A stretch of 64,000 nt of DNA from Chimonanthus salicifolius (taxonomy: Eukaryota; Streptophyta; Magnoliopsida; Laurales; Calycanthaceae). The stretch lies in the NCBI GenBank assembly GCA_013350335.1, contig CM023538.1, positions 47,424,201 through 47,488,200 of the forward strand. Direction: 5' to 3'. The translations under genes were made by a program, and so were the position numbers. Position 1 is the stretch's first letter. Each line of letters opens with the position of its first letter. Of the stretch, positions 56,705 through 64,000 are shown piece after piece. Below the pieces are notes generated by a model that saw only the letters and a list, made by a program, of their open reading frames with translations, ran no database searches and had not been told where the DNA came from.

Positions 56705-57068
56705 ATGGCGTATTGTTGGAGGTGCAAATGGGTGTGGATGATGAACATTCTTCTTCTCTTGGCTTTGAGTGTCGCTGTTTGTGAGGGATGCCTGAATGTT
56801 GAAAGAGAAGCTCTGTTGAAGATTAAAGATGACATCAACTACCCCAATGGATATTCTCTTTCTTCTTGGAAGGGTCATGATTGTTGCCAATGGCCTCATA
56901 TAGCTTGTGACAACTCTACTGGAAGAGTGAGTGGAATATACCTGTATCACCAAAGAGAAGAACAATTGGGAACATGGTATCCGAATGCCTCATTGTTTGC
57001 ACAACTTGAGGAACTATCTCATCTATATTTGGGTTGGAACCAGATTGGAGGATGGACGATGCCGCAAG
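56705..57068 (+). CDS. LRR receptor-like protein, exon 1
   Basis: I start at the ATG at 56705 (context AAAGATGG). Residues 1-27 form a signal peptide with a Leu-rich core (NILLLLALSVAV). An N-terminal cap follows: CLNVEREALLKIKDD, SLSSWKGHDCC and CDNSTGRVSGIYL, with the Cys pairs and W-x-G typical of LRRNT_2 in plant receptor-like proteins and kinases. The first repeat-like part is LFAQLEELSHLYLGWNQ. NST and NAS are possible glycosylation sites. The exon ends after CAAG at 57068, before GTAATC, in phase 1. The pattern G-x-WY-x-NASLF and the intron position recall the plant RLP group that includes Arabidopsis RLP1/RLP15-like genes and cuscuta-receptor-like proteins. Such proteins sit at the plasma membrane and sense extracellular ligands. 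Only the 5' part is in view. Confidence 0.82.
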
Positions 57069-58739
57069 GTAATCATCACTCTCTGCTCTCATATTTCATT
57101 ACATAATTCCAAATTAAAAGGATGTCTAGTTGTGGAAAAGTGTTAAAATCAACTCCATATGAAAACCGATATCAAAATATCGGCATTCAAAAAACTGGTA
57201 TGTATTAATTGTCAAAATTTTACTGGAGAGTGTTAGTCTCTCTATTTTTTAATTCCAAGAAATGTTTAAAATTATAAAATTTAGTAACTGCAAAACTATT
57301 CTTAAATAAGTATGTATTATAATATTTATAAACATGTCCTACTCAACGAACAACGTTTTATTAAAAAATGTAAAATATGTTTTTATATCCTTTTGAACCG
57401 CGATAACTTCCATAAATTAGTAATTATCCTACTTTATTTTATTTAAAAAAATATCATATAAAAGGGTGCACAATTTGAATAGCGATGACATGGTAGATGT
57501 TTGAATATTAGTTATTATATCACTTTGGGTAATCTGTAAATACCTCCTTATCTTTTGTCTTAATTGCAAAGCCATCTTTATAGTTTCTATAGTTACAAAA
57601 GGTATTCATATCTTTCTTATTCAATTGCAAATATTCAATTCTAACATATTAAATGTCTAAAATACCTGTTATTGATTAAAGAGTTGCAATAATCAAATTC
57701 TTTAGCAAGACATTTTTTTTTTAATATTTATAAAATATAGATGAGCCAAAATAGTTGGAGAATTGTGTGGAACTCCTCTCAGATAAGAGGTGGGTGATGT
57801 TTCATATGCATCTAATCCGGCTAACTATGATAATTAAAAAATTGACTTAAATAAGCTTTCTATAGGTGTTAAAATTTCCCATTTTCCATCGATAGATTTT
57901 TTATACATTTAATGCAATTGTCTGAACTTGTATACATTTTAAAAGTTATGATGGTAAATTAGCTTGTTAAAAATATTTATTATTATGGTTCTTTAAATAT
58001 TAAAAGACAATTTGACGATATAAGATTCTAGAGGGGAGAGTTTACGGTTAATGACAAAGATAAAAGAACTTTTGTTTAGCAAACCTGATGAAGTTACAAA
58101 GATTAGATATAGCAGAGAGCAGCATAAGAGGCAACTTTTTCTCACATTCGGACACATATACATTATAAATTCGCATTTGTAAATGTCTATACAACTTTTT
58201 CAAATTATTCAGAACTGTGTTTTGGATGTGAGAAATCATTTGTTCTCATAGTAAGCTCATAGTCCCATGCTTAAACACACATAATTATAATTTGTAAATT
58301 AAAAAAAAAAAAAGTCATTGCATGACAAAAAAATAAAGCGCTTTGAAGCAAATAATTTTGCATTTCTTATTTTTATAACACTACAGTGAAATTTCAAATT
58401 TAATATATAATTCTTTCAAATCCAATAGATTGCTTTAATAAATCATACCCTGCATCTTTCTTTATTTATATTGGAAGATGTTTTATGTAAAAACAACTGC
58501 TCAGTTTTCTACTGTTGTATTAATGTTGTAAACTACAATTAATTTGACTTTTAAGAAAAGAAACTACCTCAAGTCAACTCAAGAGAGTTGTAAAATTAAC
58601 AGACAAAAAGAGAGAACGATTCTAAACTAATGCATATTGACAACTTTACCTTGCTGCTGTTTTATATTAATGCTTCATTCATCAAAGGCATCTTATATAC
58701 TGAATATGAGACTGAAATGATCTATTCTATGCTTTACAG
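57069..58739 (+). other. Intron 1 of the receptor-like protein gene
   Basis: 1671 bp between the donor GTAATC (57069) and the acceptor CTTTACAG (58732-58739), phase 1. AT-rich. No transposon with clear ends was found in it. Confidence 0.7.
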
Positions 58740-58892
58740 GTTTATGCAAATTGGTCACTCTTATAGATTTGGACCTAAGTGACAATAATTTTGATGATGA
58801 CAAGGTTGCCACGTGTTTAGGTAACCTAACAAAATTACAGTCGCTATATTTGAGCGGGAATAAGTTAAGCGGCAAATTTTTAACTTCTACAG
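58740..58892 (+). CDS. LRR receptor-like protein, exon 2
   Basis: Joining to exon 1 gives GLCKLVTLIDLDLSDNNF without a break. The exon encodes two leucine-rich repeats: LVTLIDLDLSDNNFDD and then LGNLTKLQSLYLSGNKLSG. It is 153 bp, a multiple of three, and ends ACAG before GTATGA, again in phase 1, so it is a symmetric LRR exon as in the RLP family. The third exon was not found before the window ends. Downstream are a foldback MITE, a repeat segment and a decayed Copia, so either the gene is interrupted in intron 2 by retroelements with the rest beyond the window, or it is a truncated pseudogene. Confidence 0.78.
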
Positions 58893-59271
58893 GTATGAAG
58901 ATATTATCTTATCATTTCTCAAATGAATATATCTAGACAGACATACATTTTGAAAGATATCCAAGAAAATGTTAGAAAAATATATCAGTGATCGTAAGTT
59001 CAACCTTGATAGATATTCCATACCAAGGAGATGTGCTGAATGTTCTTAAGGTGATTTTTGATAATTGTATAAGTTGATTAAATTTTTAAATAAAAAAAAA
59101 AATAGAAGTTGCAACATAGTATAGCAATAGCATAAGATATCTTTACAAAAAAGGTAAATAGTGTTCAAATTTTTTTTACTGTTAAATAAAAACTCTTATT
59201 TAAAACATATAATTGAATATAACTATTTTCCTTCCAACATATATGTAGACGGAAATGATAAATTGCATAAT
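58893..59271 (+). other. Start of intron 2 of the receptor-like protein gene
   Basis: AT-rich sequence after the donor GTATGA at 58893. No LRR codons were seen. Confidence 0.5.
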
Positions 59272-59539
59272 ATAAAGTGTTTTTATGGTAAGAGCTTCAT
59301 GTAGAGCCCACCTATGACAACAAGGTTAGATGGGTTTAAAAGATCCGTGTAAGTATACGGTATTTATAAGATATTGGCTTGATTGAATGACTCTAGCTAT
59401 GAGAATGAATTATGACCCGTCTCATTCAACCAAGTTGATCTTTTATAACCACAATATATAGAGATAGACCATTCATTCCAATCAACCTCATGATCATAGG
59501 TAGGCTCCATATAAAGATCTCACCTAAGAGCACTTTATT
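59272..59539. mobile_element. Foldback MITE in presumed intron 2
   Basis: The left arm, ATAAAGTGTTTTTATGGTAA through GAGCCCACCTATGA, pairs imperfectly with the right arm, TCATAGGTAGGCTCCAT through AGCACTTTAT, giving long terminal inverted repeats of about 60 bp or more. No TSD was settled. No coding capacity. Confidence 0.55.
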
Positions 59540-59644
59540 ACTTGTGTGACTGATCATTTTTCATATATGGAAATCTCTATCTAAAAAATAATATTCATAT
59601 ATTTATCCAACATTATCATAAATTATATAGTTTTAAAAATTTGC

Positions 59645-60090
59645 ATAAAAAGTGATGTAGACTAGGTAGTGCAGAAACTGGCCTTGCCCACAGTAATAGA
59701 AATCCAACTGTTGATGTGGATTCGGGTAGTGTAGAAATCTTCCATCGGCCCACAATTAACAATTCAACAGTTCAAATGGAAACCGATCAAGGTTAAACAA
59801 ATGGCAATCCTTGATGGACTAATTATCTCATGAAAACTAGTTTCCATTTGAATGAATTAAAATGAAAAAGAAGGAAAGGAAAAGAAACCTATTCTGATTA
59901 ATATTAAGTAAAATAGAGACTTTATGCCAGATTATATTTTCAATTTAATTCATACAAATTTAGGAAAACTGGAAATTCATAAGCTACTTGCAAACACAAA
60001 TCAACCTTAACTTTGAGAACTTTGCTCAAATTTTGATTTCTCCAATATCTGCGTTCTCGAAATTAGCCAAATGAGACACTTATTTATAAC
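59645..60090 (+). repeat. Third partial copy of the A/B duplicated sequence (right part)
   Basis: It matches 44690-45010 and 52430-52810: GAAATTCATAAGC against GAAATTCACAAATTTCC, TTTGATTTCTCCAATAT, and CACTTATTTATA. Together with 55445-55860 it brackets the receptor-like protein exons. On the minus strand TTATAAATAAGTG looks like a TATA region, so it may derive from an LTR. Confidence 0.7.
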
Positions 60091-60103
60091 CTCTACATAA
60101 TAG

Positions 60104-63100
60104 CAAGAAGTAGTGGAGAGCGCCGAGATCTTTGTTTTCAAATTCGGTACCCAGTCTGCGAGTAAAGGACTGAAGAAGCGATGGAGAATTGCCAGTCAAG
60201 ACGATGTCATCAACATAAAGAAGAAGAACCATAATATGTGTACCACACCTATATGTGAACATAGAGTTATCAGCTTTGCTTTGAATAAAAACATGAGAGA
60301 GAAGGAATGAACTAAAACGTTGAAACCACACCCGGGTGCTTGTTTTAGACCATAAATAGCTTTTTGTATTTTGTAAACATGATGAGGACGACGAGGATCA
60401 ACAAAGCCAGGAGGTTGAGATATATACACTTCTTCTGTAAGATGGCCATGAAGAAAAGTATTCTTGACATCCAACTGGTGGATGGATCAAGCAGAAGTGA
60501 CGGCAAGACTGAGAATAGTGCAGATAGTAGTGGGTTTGACACCTGGACTGAAGGTCTCATCATGGTCGATGTCGGCCTGTTGATGAAAGCCATTAGCAAC
60601 AAGTCTTGCTTTGTAATGCTCAATGCTACCATCAGATCGCCGTTAAATCTTAAAAACCCATTTGCAACCAACACGATTAGAGTTTGGTGGGGGTAGAATA
60701 AGAGACCAAGTTTGCTGTCGTAGAAGATCATTGCATTCATCATTCCTGGACTGACACCATGCCGCAGATCGAACAACTTTAGTGTAGCAAGTGGGCTCAA
60801 TATCAGAGGTAGAGACCATAGAAGCAAAAACCTGTGGGAGGGGATGACGATTAGAAAAGTCCGCCCTCTTTTTGGGCTCTGAGATGCCGTCCTTAGTACG
60901 AGTCACCATAGGGTGAACATTATCAGGTGGAGCAGAGGCTATAACAGAAGTCGATGCTGGTGCAGTAAGTGGAGGCGGTGAGGTGGCAGGTTCTGAGGCA
61001 TGAGACTTCTAATGGAGTCGTTGATGTGGTTGTCGGAGATGCAGGAAGAGTAGAAGGTGCCTGTGCAGGAGATATGGTGATAACAGGAAGGAAGACCATG
61101 TCTGAGGAAGATGATGCGGTGTTCCTCTCGGTAGTGGCGTAGGGAAAGACAACTTCATTGAAGAGTATGTGGCGGGAGAGGTAAACTTTACCAGTGGAGG
61201 GGTGAAGACACATGTAGCCCTTGTGGTGATCACTATAACCAAGAAACACACACTCAACCGATCGAGGTTGAAGTTTGTTAGTAGTATAATTACCTAAGTA
61301 ATGGTAGCAAATCACACCTGAATGTGCGAAAATTGACATAATCAGCTGTAGTGCCATATAACTGCTGATAAGGTGAGGACCGTTTGAGAAGTGGTGTTGG
61401 CAGGTGATTGACTAGATACACAACAGTGAAAAGAGCGTCAACCTAGAGGTGATGTGGGAGATGAGACGCAAGAAGGGGTGTGCGGCCCATTTCAAACAAA
61501 TGACGGTGTTTGCGTCCAGCAAGACTGTTTTGCCGTGGAGTGTGTTGACATGATAAACGGTGAATGAGCCCTTTTCGCACACACATGTTATGAAAGGAAT
61601 GATTATCATACTCTTTGCTACCATCACTTTGAAAGTATTTAATGGTAGTGGAAAAGTGATTTTCAACAAATACAATAAAGTTTTGAAAATTAGTGAAAAC
61701 TTCTTATTAATGTCGCATAGGAACAATCCAAGAATAACGTGTATAATCATCTGTGAATAAGACATAATATCGAAATCCAGAAACTGATAAAACTGGAGAC
61801 ATCCATGCATCTGAATGAATTAAATAAATTGTTGTGGAGTACAATGAGCACGAGTTGAAAACGAGAGTCGCGTAGACTTGCCCAAAGCACAATCACTACA
61901 AAAATTGGAACGAGAAAACTTAACAGAAGGTCTTAAACATTTATTGGTGGCTAAAACTTGAAGCACTTTATTAGATGGATATCCAAGACACTGGTGCCAG
62001 AGTGATGAAGAGGAGCAGGATGCAACTAAAGCATGAACGGTGCGAGTGGTGGGTTTGATGGGAGAAAGGCCAGTTTCACGTTGGTCCTGAAACAAAGTAG
62101 CACTAGTACGTAAATCATGAAAACAAAACCCCAGGGGAAGAAAGTTAAACAAAACAAATTATCTTTTGTAAATTGAGCGACAAATAACAAGTTTTTATGC
62201 ATGTGGGGAACATGGAGAACATGTGAAAGACGAAAAAGTAGAGGAACTAGAAGAGACAGATAAAGTACCAGTGTGTGCAATGAGAAGAGAGTCACCGTCA
62301 CGCAAAAGAACTTGATTAGTGCCACCATAGTCAGATCGGGTGTGTAGGGGGTTTGCATCACCTATCATATGATGGGTAGCGCTAGTATCAAAGTACCAAT
62401 TGTGATCAACAGGAGGAGCAATTTTCATGTCAGGGAAGGTAGATGGAAGATCAGCCCCGAACTGAGACTCTTGGCAGTAGCGCTGATAGCGATGAGTAGC
62501 ATTATGTCGATACTTAGAACAGATCTGACACTGGAAGGCAACAGGTGGAGGAGCGCCAATAACTCCGGGCGATGAAGGTGAACATCTTCGACCACGATTG
62601 CCACGACCACCTCTACCATTGACTATGCGACCCTGACAGCTGCAACCACCAAGAGCAGAGGAACCGCACCCGCGGGAAAAGAGAGGGGCAATATCAGACA
62701 CCCCTCCAATGGTATCGGATGGGGAACTCGGTACTGGATGTGTGAGCTAGGACTTAAATAATAAGAGGCAAGCGCAAAGATCCGTGAACATCGGAAGTGG
62801 AGGAGAGAGAATGGTAGAGGTGTAAAACATGGAGTAGTCGGGGCCAAGTCCACGTAGAATTGATGTAACGAGGTCATCATTGGAGACCGACTGATGGATA
62901 GCGACGAGAGCATGGGCAAGGGATTTAGCATGTTGCAAATACTCAGAAATTGTCTTTGTACCTTTGGAGAGAGAGAGCACTTGAATTTGTAAATGAGTGG
63001 CATTTGCAAGAGAATGCTGTGAAAAATTGCGTTGCAGACAATTCCAAATCTCACGAGAGGTGGAGAACCCAACAATCTGTGCAAGTACGGGTTCCGATAG

Positions 63101-63393
63101 GGTCGCAATAAAAATGCCAACGAGTTTATGATCCATTGCATTCCAGGTGGAGTGGGCAGGTTTGGAGTAGACTTGGATTGGTCATCAGTGGAAAGGCATG
63201 GAGAGGGACAAGGGTTAGTGCCATTAATGTAGGGCCAATAGTGTTGGCCAACCAAGAATGGTTTTATTTGGGAATCCCAAAGAAGGTAGTTTGTCACCGT
63301 TAATTTTATGGAAACAAGATGTGAAAAGTTGGAGTTAGGGATGGTGATGGCATGGGCAGAGGAGGATGAAGAAGATGTTGCGGAGGAAGCCAT
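60104..63393 (-). pseudogene. Decayed Copia gag-pol, truncated in the RT
   Basis: Minus-strand order is correct for Copia. Gag starts with ATG at 63393 (LTVTNYLLWDSQIKPFL; EIWNCLQRNFSQ; KTISEYLQHAKSLA). The zinc knuckle at about 62525 is CQICSKYRHNATHRY, where the final Cys is Arg. The protease has WYFDTSATHHM (about 62400). The pre-integrase part has LWHQCLGYPSNKVL and CSDCALGKS. Integrase pieces are LIHSDAWMSPV and LFTDDYTRYSW, then SDGSKEYDNHSFHN in another frame. The RT has [27 protein letters not shown] and the catalytic [11 protein letters not shown] (about 60200). It stops after DLGALHYFL. At least six frame changes or stops occur. RNase H and the 3' LTR are missing, so the element is inactive. 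Confidence 0.88.
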
Positions 63394-64000
63394 CGTTAGG
63401 ACAGGCACTGGTTAGCTTCTGAGATGTGCCTTTTTTTTTTTCTTTTTTTGTGTGTCGCATCTGTAGTGCTAGCGAAGAGACAACATTGATAAAGAAGCAG
63501 GTTTGGGGCGAAGCAACACTTCAAATAGAAACAGGGCTGAGACGGTAGAGAGAGGTCGAATGGCGGGAGGCCTTTATGAGCGCCGGAGCAGCGTCAGATC
63601 ATTGCGGATTTGCTCTGTGAGTCGAGTGGCAGCGAACTGGGTGACAGATTTGAGAGGATTAGATGAAGCGACGCCGGAGAATAGCTACTCAAGTGCACAC
63701 CCTATAGCAGCCGAAAGGTGCGGATCTGGAGAGGGGAGGCAGCAAGCGAGAAAGTTGGGTTTTGCAGAGGAGGCTACGTGCGGCTAAAGAAGATCAGGGT
63801 TGTGGGCCAAACGAAGAGCAAATCAGGACGTGAACATATCGAGAGCGGGGAGTGGCGAGGCTTGAGGACAGCAGCAACAGAAGAGAAGATATGGCAGATC
63901 CGCTGAGTTGTAGAGTGGATGTTGAAGCTTGGAAGAGTTTGGGTGGGGCGAGATTTGTTCAGGCGGTGGTGAGCAGATCTGGTGAAAGCGGCAAGAGAAG
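63394..64000 (-). mobile_element. Probable 5' leader of the decayed Copia
   Basis: A GC-rich stretch upstream (minus sense) of gag with many CCG/CGC motifs, typical of a retrotransposon leader. No primer-binding site (TGGTATCAGA) or LTR edge was found, so the 5' LTR should lie past the window end. The plus-strand frames here have no recognised content. Confidence 0.4.

Noticed and set aside
63503..63906. Plus-strand frames at the window end as host genes
   Set aside because: They are antisense to the GC-rich leader of a Copia element and show no recognisable domain.

Overview
This window looks like gene-poor, repeat-rich nuclear DNA of a flowering plant. The evidence is plant-type GT-AG introns, telo-box 5' leader motifs, a receptor-like protein gene of the plant LRR class, and many plant transposon families: Copia, Sirevirus-like LTRs, Gypsy-type solo LTRs with TGTAAC...TTACA ends, hAT and Stowaway-like elements, a TRIM, SINE-like and LINE fragments, and pararetrovirus debris. 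No rRNA, tRNA, CRISPR or bacterial signal was seen. The species cannot be named from the sequence.

Layout. 1-4.4 kb: an intact small four-helix membrane protein gene, then a tandem host repeat whose two copies were each hit by a different transposon (a 2.55-kb solo LTR with TSD GGGTA, and a 368-bp hAT MITE with TSD TCTCTACC). 4.4-12.4 kb: AT-rich intergenic DNA with SINE-like pieces and a Stowaway-like MITE. 12.4-15.8 kb: two paralogous first exons that encode secretory signal peptides, each with a TATA box 52 bp upstream of ATG and a phase-1 donor. 15.8-20.4 kb: the 3' LTR and multi-polypurine-tract region of a minus-strand Sirevirus-like Copia. 20.4-25.1 kb: LTR-derived DNA with 31-bp minisatellite arrays in a higher-order repeat, interrupted by scrambled endogenous pararetrovirus fragments. 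25.6-27.1 kb: a 1.5-kb non-autonomous hAT with perfect 8-bp TSD, a large foldback and what looks like a 5'-UTR exon. 28.7-30.2 kb: a head-to-head pair of the same membrane-protein family as the first gene; one copy is broken by a single TGG-to-TAG type change. 31.1-36.6 kb: a short gag-only Copia whose zinc knuckle is split by a 3.55-kb solo LTR (TSD ACAAT). 36.8-54.1 kb: an old direct duplication (copies A and B) in which each copy serves as the empty-site control for insertions in the other. 54-60.1 kb: a pararetrovirus-like or unknown fragment, another hAT MITE, and the 5' half of an LRR receptor-like protein gene with a duplicated W-box-bearing promoter. 60.1-64 kb: a decayed minus-strand Copia gag-pol that ends inside the reverse transcriptase.

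Host genes supported here are few: three copies of one uncharacterised membrane-protein family, two signal-peptide exons of possible small secreted peptides, and one partial receptor-like protein gene. The rest is transposon-derived. The most striking theme is that several unrelated LTR families each carry their own array of short palindromes or hairpin-capable minisatellites.
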